A stretch of 64,000 bases of DNA from an uncultured Eubacteriales bacterium (GTDB taxonomy: Bacteria; Bacillota; Clostridia; Lachnospirales; Lachnospiraceae). The position numbers and the translations under genes were made by a program. The notes beneath the pieces were generated by a model, which was not told the DNA's origin, searched no databases, and saw nothing but the letters and a program-made list of their open reading frames with translations. The stretch covers positions 1-64,000 of the forward strand of contig OMZA01000008.1 of NCBI GenBank assembly GCA_900315425.1, read 5' to 3'. Shown one piece after another: positions 45,847-54,483 of this stretch (the first letter of the stretch is position 1; the number at the start of each line of letters is the position of its first letter).

Positions 45847-48800
45847 TTGGATAAGTACGAGTACAATGTTAAATCTGATCAGATAAAAAAATTATACAAT
45901 AGAAAAGAGTTCGCAGCTGCAGCAGAGATAGCTGATGAGATAGATTGGTCTCGCGTGAAAGACAATAAAATGCTAACACTTGTAGCTGACATTTACGAAG
46001 GAATCAAGGACTACGAAAAGGCAAAGGAAGTATTGCTTATAGCCTATGAGAGAACAACAATGGGAAGACAGTTGGCATACAAATTAACAATACTTGCCCT
46101 TAGAACAAAAAATTTTGTAGAAGCAGATGAGTTCTATAGCGACTTTGTGGAAATGTCTCCAACGGATGTGGCTCAATATTTGCTTAAATACAGAATAGCA
46201 AAAGCCAAGGGTGAAGACGTAGAGGTACTTATAAAAATCCTTGAGGCTTACGTAGAGTCTGAGATGGACGAGAGATGGCAGTATGAGTTAGCTAAACTTT
46301 ATCACGAAGCAGGTCAGGACGATAAATGTATAAGTGCCTGCGATGAGCTTGAATTGTGGTTTAGCGATGGAAAATACGTTGAAAAAGCCAAGACATTAAA
46401 GAAGATTATCACCAGCGTTATGGATGACTACAACAAAAGATATGGCGATATTAATCAGATAAAGAAAGAAAATGAAGATAAAACCAATGACAATATAGTA
46501 AATGAGGTTTCAGGCGAAGCAGGAGATACATTGACTCCATCAGTAAAGGCCATGAAGCCTATTAGTCGTGTAAAGGTAAATACTTCAGAAGAAGACATTG
46601 AACTCAATTTTAAAAAGGACGGAACAGTTGAATACACTGATCCTAACGATATAACAGAAGATGCCAAGAGTGAAATGGATGACATCCTTGCAGATATAAA
46701 ATATGATGATATCCACGAGGATGAAAAGAAGGCCAGAGAAGCAGAAGAGGCAGCTAGGGCAGCAGAAGAGGCAGCTAAGATTGTGGATGAAGCAGAAGAT
46801 GAAGCTGATGCAAATGAAGTGTCAAAGGCACATGTTGAATCAGAAGAATCTCAAGATGTAAAATCTAGCGAAGATGAAATAGATGAAAACGAAATCGACA
46901 ACGAAGATGAGGAAGAAGCCGATGATGAGGAACCAAAGAAGAGAGGATTAGGTAACTTATTTGGTTTTGGCAAAAAGGCTGATAAAGAGGATGAACTCCA
47001 GGATTTAGTAGTAAGCTCAGTAGACGAGGAAGAAGTCAACGAATTAGCATTAAAGGCAGCAAGAAGAAAGAGAAGAGCTGCCAAGAATGAGACTACATCT
47101 CAAAGACATGCCAGAGTAGTAGAAAAAGTAAAAGAGGATTTCCTTGATGAAGAGTCAGAGGAAGATGTTTATAAAACAGATGAAGAAAGAAGAGCAGAGA
47201 CAGCTCTTAAGGCAGCCATTGAGGCAGCAGATGCAGCCCAGAAGGCAGCAGATCTTGCAAATATCATGGTAGAAGAAGCCAGAGTTCATATGCTTGAGGT
47301 TAGAAAGGTAACAAAACAGCAGCAGGCAGATGAAGCAGAGGCAGAAGGCAATCAGGAATTAGCAAGAAAATCCAGAGAAGCAGCAAGAAAAGCAGCAAGA
47401 TCAGCAACACAGGTATTTGAGAGAGTACCTGCATACGGTGATGGTAAGGTAGTTGAAGCTGATATGGCAGAGGTATCTAATAATGCTTTAGATACTGTTT
47501 CAGATAAAGGACAGGAGGATATCCTTAATACCACAGAGATAGATCCAAACGAGATTAATTTCAAGGTAGACGATTCCAGAAATAAATACGATACAGCCAA
47601 CATACAGGAAGCTTTAGCAGAGAGTATGAAGAGATTGTTTGGTGATAATCAGCCGGATACAATACTTACAGATGACGACCTTGATGAAGATGAGTATCTT
47701 GCAGATGATATTGACAATGCACCAACTAGAAGATTTGATATTAAGAAGATTAATCAGGCATTAGAGCAGAGAGCTATATATCATACAGTTCCGCTTCCAG
47801 AGTCATTGAATCAGGAGGCAGATGGACAGATAGAATTAGCTCCAAAGTTAGTAGAAGAGCAGGTTCAAGGCCAGATGGGAATCCAGGATCTTATGGATGA
47901 CATGAGCAAACCGGCTGATATTAGAGCAAAGGAAGTAGCAGAAGCAGAGGAAGCAGCAAAGAAGGCAGCAGAGGAAGCAAAGGCTGAGGCGGAGAGAGTC
48001 GAAGCAGAACGCAAAGCCGAGGCAGAGCGCAAGGCAGCAGAAGAAGCTGCAAGACTAGAGGCGGAGAGAATTGAAGCAGAACGTAAAGCAGAGGAAGAGC
48101 GCAAGGCAGCAGAAGAAGCTGCAAGACTAGAGGCAGAGAGATTAGAGGCAGAACGCAAAGCCGAGGAAGAGCGTAAAGCTGAGGAAGAGCGCAAGGCAGC
48201 AGAAGAAGCTGCAAGACTAGAGGCAGAGAGAATTGAAGCAGAACGCAAAGCTGAGGAAGAGCGCAAGGCAGCAGAAGAAGCTGCAAGATTAGAAGCAGAG
48301 AGAATTGAAGCAGAACGCAAAGCTGAGGAAGAGCGCAAGGCAGCAGAGGAAGCTGCAAGACTAGAGGCAGAGAGAATTGAAGCAGAACGCAAAGCCGAGG
48401 AAGAGCGTAAAGCAGAGGAAGAGCGCAAAGCAGCAGAGGAAGCTGCAAGACTAGAGGCAGAGAGAATTGAAGCAGAACGCAAAGCTGAGGAAGAGCGCAA
48501 AGCAGCAGAAGAAGAGGCAAGAGCAGAGCGTGAGGCTGAGGAAGCACTTGCAGCATCTATTGCACAGATGGAAGCCGAAGAGGCTAAAGAAGCAAAAGAT
48601 ATTCAGAATACAGATACAGATGACAATACAGAAAAGGATAGGGAAACAGAAGCTATTCTTAGGGGCTTGTCTGGAACAGGTTCTCACAATACAACAACTG
48701 AGATTAACATAAAAGCAATTTCAGCAATGATTGATAGTAGCATTGCTAAAGAAGATGCTAAAGATATAGTAGCTGACGAAGAAACCATTAAACATATAGA

Positions 48801-49881
48801 TTCAGCAATCAAGGAAGTTGTAGAACCATCCATGGTAGTTCCAAAGAATCTTGAAGATTTTTCAGATATCAACCGTGATGAAGAAGCACATAAGAAAGAA
48901 AAAGCTATTTCGTATGAAGAGCAGAGAAGTCTGGATGTAGGAAGTATCCTTGATTCATTGGCATCTGTTGATGAAAAGATGGAAGAAGCTGAGGTAAAGG
49001 CCGAAGATAAGGAAGAGGACAAAGAGCCTGTTAGCAGTGGTTCTAGTGTTATAGCTGATAAAGCAGATGACGACTCTAAAGAAATTATTAAGGCTGCAAA
49101 TAAAATCGACAAAGCTACAGTGAAAGATGGAAAAATTCCTGATGAGTACAGAAATATTTTCGATAATTTCACTGGAATTGATACAATTGAAAGTGAAGTA
49201 GCAGATACTCTTAAGAATCTTATTGATAATTTTGATAAAGATGGTACATCTAAAAGCAATAACGTTATTGTTACAGGAAGCAATAAGATTGGAAAATCTA
49301 CATTGGCAATTGATATTATAAAAGCTGCCAACAAGGGTAGAGATAGAAGTGGTAGAAAAGTTGCCAAAGTTAAGGCTTCAACTCTTAATAAAAACGGCGT
49401 AAATAACGTGTTTATCAAGATAATTGGCAGTGACCTTATTATCGAGCAGGCAGGAAATCTTATGCCGGCTACTCTTACAGAACTTATTGTTAAACTTAAG
49501 AATTACACAGAAGAAATGTTGGTAGTTCTTGAGGATGACAAGGCTGCAATTGACAGAATGCTTATAAATTCTAAAGAGCTTAAGAAATTATTTAATAATA
49601 GAGTTGATATTAAAGAATTAGAGATTTCAGACATGGTTAAAATTGCAAGAGATTATGCAAGAGAACAGTTCTATGAAATTGATGAAATGGGCGAGTTGGC
49701 CCTTAGCGCAAAACTTGACGATCTTATGGGTTCTTCAAAATCCATTACCGTCGAAGATATTGAAGATATTGTAGATCAGGCTATTGAACATGCGTCTAAG
49801 TTTAGAATTGGCAATCTTTTTGGAAAGCTCAAGAAGAATAACAGTGAATTCAAGACACTTTCAGAGCAGGATTTCTTATGA
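45847..49881 (+). CDS. TPR-coiled coil-P-loop giant protein of unknown function
   Basis: 1344 residues; function not recognised. Residues 1-190 look like tetratricopeptide-type helical repeats. Residues 195-700 are acidic and alternate with Ala/Lys/Glu stretches. Residues about 710-900 are seven 24- or 30-residue units of the type [19 protein letters not shown], a long single helix or coiled coil. The C-terminus (about 1120-1344) carries a P-loop GSNKIGKST, a Walker B-like MLVVLEDD, and a helical lid, like an AAA+ domain. No membrane segment is seen. Start is TTG 45847: GGAGG (45835-45839) is seven bases upstream, and an out-of-frame ATG between them opens only four codons. It has its own promoter and follows jetC by 140 bases, so it may cooperate with the SMC complex. 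Confidence 0.7.
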   Translation: MDKYEYNVKSDQIKKLYNRKEFAAAAEIADEIDWSRVKDNKMLTLVADIYEGIKDYEKAKEVLLIAYERTTMGRQLAYKLTILALRTKNFVEADEFYSDFVEMSPTDVAQYLLKYRIAKAKGEDVEVLIKILEAYVESEMDERWQYELAKLYHEAGQDDKCISACDELELWFSDGKYVEKAKTLKKIITSVMDDYNKRYGDINQIKKENEDKTNDNIVNEVSGEAGDTLTPSVKAMKPISRVKVNTSEEDIELNFKKDGTVEYTDPNDITEDAKSEMDDILADIKYDDIHEDEKKAREAEEAARAAEEAAKIVDEAEDEADANEVSKAHVESEESQDVKSSEDEIDENEIDNEDEEEADDEEPKKRGLGNLFGFGKKADKEDELQDLVVSSVDEEEVNELALKAARRKRRAAKNETTSQRHARVVEKVKEDFLDEESEEDVYKTDEERRAETALKAAIEAADAAQKAADLANIMVEEARVHMLEVRKVTKQQQADEAEAEGNQELARKSREAARKAARSATQVFERVPAYGDGKVVEADMAEVSNNALDTVSDKGQEDILNTTEIDPNEINFKVDDSRNKYDTANIQEALAESMKRLFGDNQPDTILTDDDLDEDEYLADDIDNAPTRRFDIKKINQALEQRAIYHTVPLPESLNQEADGQIELAPKLVEEQVQGQMGIQDLMDDMSKPADIRAKEVAEAEEAAKKAAEEAKAEAERVEAERKAEAERKAAEEAARLEAERIEAERKAEEERKAAEEAARLEAERLEAERKAEEERKAEEERKAAEEAARLEAERIEAERKAEEERKAAEEAARLEAERIEAERKAEEERKAAEEAARLEAERIEAERKAEEERKAEEERKAAEEAARLEAERIEAERKAEEERKAAEEEARAEREAEEALAASIAQMEAEEAKEAKDIQNTDTDDNTEKDRETEAILRGLSGTGSHNTTTEINIKAISAMIDSSIAKEDAKDIVADEETIKHIDSAIKEVVEPSMVVPKNLEDFSDINRDEEAHKKEKAISYEEQRSLDVGSILDSLASVDEKMEEAEVKAEDKEEDKEPVSSGSSVIADKADDDSKEIIKAANKIDKATVKDGKIPDEYRNIFDNFTGIDTIESEVADTLKNLIDNFDKDGTSKSNNVIVTGSNKIGKSTLAIDIIKAANKGRDRSGRKVAKVKASTLNKNGVNNVFIKIIGSDLIIEQAGNLMPATLTELIVKLKNYTEEMLVVLEDDKAAIDRMLINSKELKKLFNNRVDIKELEISDMVKIARDYAREQFYEIDEMGELALSAKLDDLMGSSKSITVEDIEDIVDQAIEHASKFRIGNLFGKLKKNNSEFKTLSEQDFL
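47995..48530. repeat. Coding repeats of 72 or 90 bp
   Basis: Seven near-identical in-frame units, each encoding 24 residues ([22 protein letters not shown] plus two) or 30 residues when a KAEEER hexapeptide is doubled. The DNA is nearly identical between units, so copy number may vary by slippage. Confidence 0.9.
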
Positions 49882-49912
49882 TATTAAAAATAAACGGAGG
49901 TACACCAGTAAC

Positions 49913-50749
49913 ATGGAAAATTTAGAACTTCAAAAAAAAGCAAATGAAGTGAGACAGGGTATTGTAACAGCTGTTCATAGTGCAAAATCTGGTCATCCAG
50001 GTGGATCATTATCTGCAGCAGACATTCTTACATACCTTTACTTTGAGGAAATGAATGTTGATCCTAAGGATCCAAAGAAAGCAGATAGGGATAGATTTGT
50101 TCTTTCAAAGGGACATATTGCACCAGCATTATATTCTGTTTTAGCATTAAAAGGATATTTTCCATGGGAGGATTTAAAAACATTAAGACATGTAGGTTCT
50201 TATCTTCAGGGCCATCCTGATATGAAGGGTACACCAGGCGTTGATATGTCATCAGGTTCTTTAGGACAGGGTGTGTCAGCCGCTTGCGGTATGGCACTTT
50301 CAGCAAAACTCTCTAATGAAGATTATAGAGTTTATACAGTTCTTGGAGATGGAGAAATCGAAGAGGGACAGGTGTGGGAAGCAGCTATGTTTGCCGGCCA
50401 CAGAAAGTTGGATAATCTTGTGGTAGTTGTTGATAACAATGATCTCCAGATTGACGGAAGAGTAAGTGATGTATGTTCACCTTATCCAATTGATAAAAAG
50501 TTTGAGGCATTTAATTTTAATGTTATTTGCATCGATGCACATAATTTTGATGAAATCAGAGCTGCTTTTAAAGCTGCAAAAGAGTGCAAAGGCAAGCCAA
50601 CAGCTATAATTGCCAAGAGTATTAAGGGTAAGGGTGTTTCATTTATGGAAGACCAGGCTAAATGGCACGGAAGTGCTCCAAACGATGAGCAGTACCAGCA
50701 GGCAATGGATGAATTAAAGAAAGCAGGTGAAGCATTATGTCAGAAATAA
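49913..50749 (+). CDS. Transketolase, N-terminal subunit
   Basis: 278 residues carrying the thiamine-diphosphate binding half: AVHSAKSGHPGGSLS, DRFVLSKGHIAPALYSVLA, and GDGEIEEGQVWEAAMFAG with VVDNNDLQIDG. It pairs with the next gene to make a complete two-subunit transketolase of the pentose phosphate pathway. ATG 49913 is preferred over longer in-frame starts inside the upstream gene because CGGAGGT (49895-49901) precedes it and the conserved N-terminus follows. It overlaps the C-terminal subunit by 13 bases. Confidence 0.95.
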   Translation: MENLELQKKANEVRQGIVTAVHSAKSGHPGGSLSAADILTYLYFEEMNVDPKDPKKADRDRFVLSKGHIAPALYSVLALKGYFPWEDLKTLRHVGSYLQGHPDMKGTPGVDMSSGSLGQGVSAACGMALSAKLSNEDYRVYTVLGDGEIEEGQVWEAAMFAGHRKLDNLVVVVDNNDLQIDGRVSDVCSPYPIDKKFEAFNFNVICIDAHNFDEIRAAFKAAKECKGKPTAIIAKSIKGKGVSFMEDQAKWHGSAPNDEQYQQAMDELKKAGEALCQK

Positions 50750-51681
50750 AGAAGGAAGCAACCAGAGTAGGTTATGGTGATGGTTTAGTAGAAGTTGGTA
50801 AGGAACATGACGATCTTATTGTACTGGATGCAGATTTGGCAGAAGCTACAAAGACCTGTATTTTTAAGAAAGAATTTCCAGAGAGACATATAGATTGTGG
50901 TATTGCGGAGAGTAATATGATGGGTGTTGCAGCAGGCTTGGCAACTACAGGTAAGGTTCCATTTGCCAGCTCATTTGCAATGTTCTCAGCAGGACGTGCC
51001 TTTGAACAGGTTCGTAACTCTATTGGATACCCTCATTTAAATGTTAAAATCGGCGCAACTCACGCTGGTATTTCCGTAGGTGAGGACGGAGCTTCTCATC
51101 AGTGTAACGAAGATATTGCTCTTATGAGAACAATTCCGGGAATGGTTATTATCAATCCTTCTGATTACGTAGAAGCAAAGGCAGCCGTTAAGGCAGCTTA
51201 TGAATATTATGGACCTTGCTATTTAAGATTTGGAAGACTTGCCCTTCCTGTTATAAATGACAGGGATGATTACAAGTTCGAAATCGGCAAGGCTGTTACT
51301 TTAAGAGAGGGAAAGGATGTTACAATCTTTGCAACCGGTCTTACGGTTTCAACTTCCCTTGAAGCAGCTGAAAAACTTGCAGCTGATGGCATCCAGGCTA
51401 AGGTAGTAAATATCCACACAATCAAACCTATTGATGAAGAAGCTGTCATCGCAGCAGCTAAGGAGACTAACAAAGTCGTAACCGTTGAGGAACATTCAGT
51501 TATCGGCGGTCTTGGTGATGCAGTTTGTTCTGTGCTTGCTGAGAATTATCCAACAAAGGTTAAGAAAATCGGCGTTAACGACAGATTTGGCGAGTCAGGT
51601 CCAGCAGTAGAACTTATCAAGAAATATGGTCTTGATGGTGAGAGTATCTATAATTCAGTTAAAGAGTATGTTAACGCATAA
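50737..51681 (+). CDS. Transketolase, C-terminal subunit
   Basis: 314 residues with the pyrimidine-binding domain (VLDADLAEATKTCIFKKEFPERHIDCGIAESNMMGVAAGLA) and the C-terminal domain (VTVEEHSVIGGLGDAV). The glutamate that activates thiamine is in GIAESNM. Start overlaps the N-terminal subunit gene, so both are made in equal amounts. A terminator follows. Confidence 0.95.
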   Translation: MSEIKKEATRVGYGDGLVEVGKEHDDLIVLDADLAEATKTCIFKKEFPERHIDCGIAESNMMGVAAGLATTGKVPFASSFAMFSAGRAFEQVRNSIGYPHLNVKIGATHAGISVGEDGASHQCNEDIALMRTIPGMVIINPSDYVEAKAAVKAAYEYYGPCYLRFGRLALPVINDRDDYKFEIGKAVTLREGKDVTIFATGLTVSTSLEAAEKLAADGIQAKVVNIHTIKPIDEEAVIAAAKETNKVVTVEEHSVIGGLGDAVCSVLAENYPTKVKKIGVNDRFGESGPAVELIKKYGLDGESIYNSVKEYVNA

Positions 51682-51705
51682 GTTGGAAACTTTTTGTATG
51701 TATAT

Positions 51706-51737
51706 AGGGGAATACCATAGAGGTATTCCCTTTTTTT
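51706..51737 (+). terminator. Terminator after transketolase
   Basis: GGGAATACC (51708-51716) pairs with GGTATTCCC (51722-51730) and is followed by seven T. Confidence 0.93.
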
Positions 51738-51753
51738 GAGAAAAAGGTGTGAA

Positions 51754-52398
51754 ATGATTTATAAGAATTTATTATTTGATTTGGACGGCACGGTAATGGA
51801 TTCCGGTGAAGGAATCATGGAATCTGCTCAGTACGCCCTTGATCACTTTGGCTTTAAAAATGAACCCACAGCTACCCTTAGAAAATTTGTTGGTCCATCC
51901 CTTTTTTATTCCTTTACCCATCTTTATGGTTTGGGTGATGAAGATGCTAAAAAGGCGGTGCAATTATACAGAAATGTGTATGAATCCGGCAACAAATTTC
52001 ACGCTACTCCCTATGATGGAATAGAGGATGCATTAAGGGAACTGAAGGATATGGGTTATGATATAATTTTAGTAACATCAAAACCCCACATTTTTGCTAA
52101 ACAGATTCTAGAGCATTTTAATTTGGCAAAGTATTTTTCAAACGTGGTGGGGCCTGAGATGGCTGATTCTTCTTCAGATAAGGCAAGACTTATTAATAAA
52201 GCTATCAATGAAATGAATCTTTCAAAAGAACTAACAATAATGATTGGTGACACCAGATTTGATATTGAAGGAGCTTTGGATTCCGGCATTGATTCTATAG
52301 GAGTTACCTATGGCTATGGACCGAAAGAAGATCTCGGCAAAGCTACATATATAGTGGACAGCGTACAGGAACTTAAAAATATGTTTAGTTTTAGATAG
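51754..52398 (+). CDS. HAD-superfamily phosphatase (phosphoglycolate phosphatase-like)
   Basis: 214 residues of HAD subfamily IA. Motif I is LLFDLDGTVMDSG, motif II is ILVTSKP with an alpha-helical cap between, and motif IV is MIGDTRFDIEGALDSG. Substrate not defined; phosphoglycolate, pyrophosphate or sugar phosphates are typical. ATG 51754 is chosen because AAAGGTG lies ahead; a TTG upstream falls in the terminator T-run. Confidence 0.88.
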   Translation: MIYKNLLFDLDGTVMDSGEGIMESAQYALDHFGFKNEPTATLRKFVGPSLFYSFTHLYGLGDEDAKKAVQLYRNVYESGNKFHATPYDGIEDALRELKDMGYDIILVTSKPHIFAKQILEHFNLAKYFSNVVGPEMADSSSDKARLINKAINEMNLSKELTIMIGDTRFDIEGALDSGIDSIGVTYGYGPKEDLGKATYIVDSVQELKNMFSFR

Positions 52399-52539
52399 CT
52401 AAGATTAAGGACAACTTGAATTCATTTTTTTCTTTTCAACATTTTACAATTATGTTAAAATTTTAAAGACGAGAGGTACAAGACGAAAGACGGAGAGGAC
52501 GTTTTGTAAATACTATATTTAGGGAGGTCCATAGGAAAA

Positions 52540-53595
52540 ATGGATGTATTTGAGTTAATTAAAAAGACCAGAGAGAAGGGTTGTTCCGATCTGCACATCA
52601 CAGCAGGTACGGCAATAGCAGTTAGAAGATATGGTGAGCTTTCAATGTTAGATGATAAACCAACTCTTCAGGAATCAACTGATATGATTCTTCAGCTTAT
52701 AAGTGATGAAGCAGACAAAGAGTATGTACTTGCGGGTCACGACTTGGATATTGCTGCTACTGATGCAGATGGAAACAGAGTTAGAGGTAACATTTATCAC
52801 CAGAGAAATAACTTGGCAGCTTCACTTAGACTTATTGAACCGGTTGTTCCTAGTCTTAAAGAACTTGGAATGCCAACAGTCCTTGAAGATCTTGCTAAAT
52901 TAAGACATGGTCTTGTTCTTATCACAGGTCCTACTGGTTCAGGTAAATCAACAACTTTAGCATCTATGCTTAATTATATCAATGAGAATATGCCTAGACA
53001 TATTATTACAATTGAAGATCCTATTGAGTACGTATACCCATATGGTCAGTCAATGATTCACCAGAGACAGGTTGGAAAGGATGTTCCTGACTTCAATCTT
53101 GCTCTTAGAAGTTCACTTCGTGAAGATCCGGATATCATCATGGTTGGTGAGATGAGAGATTTTGAAACTATCCAGGCTGCTGTTACAGCTGCTGAGACAG
53201 GACACTTAGTTCTTTCAACACTTCATACAAAAAGTGCTGCTCAGACAGTAGAAAGAATCATCAGCTCTTGTCCATCTGAGGCAGAGCCTACACTTCTTTC
53301 ACAGTTATCTTCAGTATTATCTGGTGTTATTACTCAGACACTTGTTCCTACATTAGATGGAGACGGTCGAGTAGCAGCAACTGAGGTAATGCTTATGAGC
53401 CCAGCTATCAGTAATCTTATCAAAGAGAAAAAGGTTAATCAGATTAATACAGCAATTCAGTCTAGCTTGAAGATGGGAATGCACACAATGAACTATTCTC
53501 TTACACAGCTTTACAAGACAATGAAGATAAGCAGAGAAGAAGCATTTGCTCACAGCAATAACCCAAGTGAGTTAGAGAAAACAATGATGATGTAA
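52540..53595 (+). CDS. pilT: PilT-like type IV pilus retraction ATPase
   Basis: 351 residues of the secretion-ATPase family closest to PilT. The N-terminal PAS-like part begins with the SDLHITAGTAIAVRR pattern. The motor has P-loop GPTGSGKST (130-138), Asp box ITIEDPIEYVY, Walker B DPDIIMVGEMRD and His box STLHT. It would power pilus retraction or a related process. No pilin, PilB, PilC, PilM-Q or prepilin peptidase gene lies in the window, so it stands alone here. AGGGAGGT precedes the ATG. Confidence 0.93.
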   Translation: MDVFELIKKTREKGCSDLHITAGTAIAVRRYGELSMLDDKPTLQESTDMILQLISDEADKEYVLAGHDLDIAATDADGNRVRGNIYHQRNNLAASLRLIEPVVPSLKELGMPTVLEDLAKLRHGLVLITGPTGSGKSTTLASMLNYINENMPRHIITIEDPIEYVYPYGQSMIHQRQVGKDVPDFNLALRSSLREDPDIIMVGEMRDFETIQAAVTAAETGHLVLSTLHTKSAAQTVERIISSCPSEAEPTLLSQLSSVLSGVITQTLVPTLDGDGRVAATEVMLMSPAISNLIKEKKVNQINTAIQSSLKMGMHTMNYSLTQLYKTMKISREEAFAHSNNPSELEKTMMM

Positions 53596-53621
53596 TGTAA
53601 AGAACACATATAGATTATATT

Positions 53622-53713
53622 ATAGGCTGAATTACAAGCTATATTATAGGCTAATTTATAGGCTGAATTATAGGCTAATTTACAGGCTAATTTATAGGCT
53701 AATTTATAGGCTG
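53622..53713. repeat. 12-bp tandem repeat array
   Basis: About seven and a half copies of ATAGGCTAATTT and variants (ATAGGCTGAATT, ACAGGCTAATTT). The last partial copy supplies the GGCT that begins the terminator stem, so earlier copies could compete for pairing with its AGCC. Confidence 0.88.
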
Positions 53714-53737
53714 TCGCATAACGCGACAGCCTTTTTT
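53709..53737 (+). terminator. Terminator after pilT and the tandem repeat
   Basis: GGCTGTCGC (53709-53717) pairs perfectly with GCGACAGCC (53723-53731), followed by TTTTTT. Confidence 0.95.
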
Positions 53738-53801
53738 ATAGAAGGGGAGGTTGTGTGAGATTTTTGGGAAGCTAGTGTCTGGATTATCTTGGATTTTACA
53801 G

Positions 53802-53866
53802 TAAAACTTAAGGTTTTAGCGAATCTACAGACTATGCCCAAAGCTTCCGGGTGGCATGCCAGGGGT
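53802..53866. repeat. 65-bp direct repeat, copy 1
   Basis: Matches 54229-54293 with about four mismatches over 65 bases, including the shared CTACAGACTATGCCCAAAGC. Contains the palindrome GGCATGCC. Confidence 0.92.
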
Positions 53867-53940
53867 TTTACAGTAAAATTAAAGGTTTTCGTAATTCTAC
53901 TGACTTTGTATTTAGCTCCCATATGGCTAAATCTAGTTTT

Positions 53941-53978
53941 GTACAGCATATCAAGTTTTTCTTGAAATTCTACTGTAC
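53941..53978. repeat. Hairpin repeat 1 (TACAG type)
   Basis: GTACAG (53941-53946) pairs with CTGTAC (53973-53978); CAAG and CTTG pair inside. Confidence 0.75.
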
Positions 53979-54014
53979 TAGATAAGATTAAATAATCTCA
54001 ATATATTGAGATAA

Positions 54015-54050
54015 TACAGCATACCAGGATTTTCTCAGAATTATGCTGTA
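54015..54050. repeat. Hairpin repeat 2 (TACAG type)
   Basis: TACAGCATA (54015-54023) pairs with TATGCTGTA (54042-54050). Confidence 0.85.
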
Positions 54051-54087
54051 ATGGCAAAAATCAAATTACCTCAATAAATTTAAGTAT

Positions 54088-54123
54088 TACAGCATATCAA
54101 GAAGTTCTGTCTGATATGCTGTA
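54088..54123. repeat. Hairpin repeat 3 (TACAG type)
   Basis: TACAGCATATCA (54088-54099) pairs perfectly with TGATATGCTGTA (54112-54123) around a 12-base loop; the best copy. Confidence 0.9.
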
Positions 54124-54150
54124 CTCTTGCTTTTTCTCAGAGTAGAGCAA

Positions 54151-54186
54151 TACAGCATAATTAGAGGTTTAGCCTATAATGCTGTA
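54151..54186. repeat. Hairpin repeat 4 (TACAG type)
   Basis: TACAGCAT (54151-54158) pairs with ATGCTGTA (54179-54186). Its right half also contains, reversed, the ATAGGCTAA motif of the 12-bp tandem array. Confidence 0.82.
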
Positions 54187-54228
54187 CACATCACAAAACA
54201 AGCTAATTTACAACATGGAGCATGCCAT

Positions 54229-54293
54229 TAAAACTAAAGGTTTTCGCGAATCTACAGACTATGCCCAAAGCTTCCAGGTGGCATGCCGGGGGT
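54229..54293. repeat. 65-bp direct repeat, copy 2
   Basis: Second copy of 53802-53866, 427 bases downstream, so the pair brackets the four hairpins. Confidence 0.92.
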
Positions 54294-54375
54294 AGACGCT
54301 TAACATACCTATCAAAGTTCATCTCTTTCTTATAAGATTGTTTTTCTCAAAATACCTATTTATGCTATCTTTTAT

Positions 54376-54403
54376 TTGAAATTGTAAAAATATATGGTAA
54401 AAT
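54376..54403 (+). promoter_or_regulatory. Promoter of the glycan operon
   Basis: TTGAAA (54376-54381), 16-bp spacer ending in an extended -10 TGG, then TAAAAT (54398-54403). A leader of about 75 bases has a small TGCGT/ACGCA hairpin. Confidence 0.6.
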
Positions 54404-54483
54404 ATCATAAGGTATGCGTTATGGAGAGACGCAATCTACGGAGTATAGAAAGTAATAGGTTTTAACTGAGAGGAACCGAGAGA

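Larger units (their letters stand above)
53596..54483. other. 888-base non-coding block of repeats
   Basis: No credible gene. It holds a 12-bp tandem repeat leading into a terminator, a 65-bp direct repeat pair with a third partial copy near 53873-53907, four related hairpins, and the promoter of the glycan operon. The parts are listed separately. Confidence 0.75.

Noticed and set aside
47865..48556. Long minus-strand open frames opposite the repeat region
   Set aside because: They are mirror frames of the repetitive coding units (Ser/Ala/Leu-only composition) and lack ribosome sites.
53596..54300. CRISPR array
   Set aside because: Repeats are hairpins of differing loop sequence at uneven spacing, the tandem unit is only 12 bp without spacers, and no cas genes are present.
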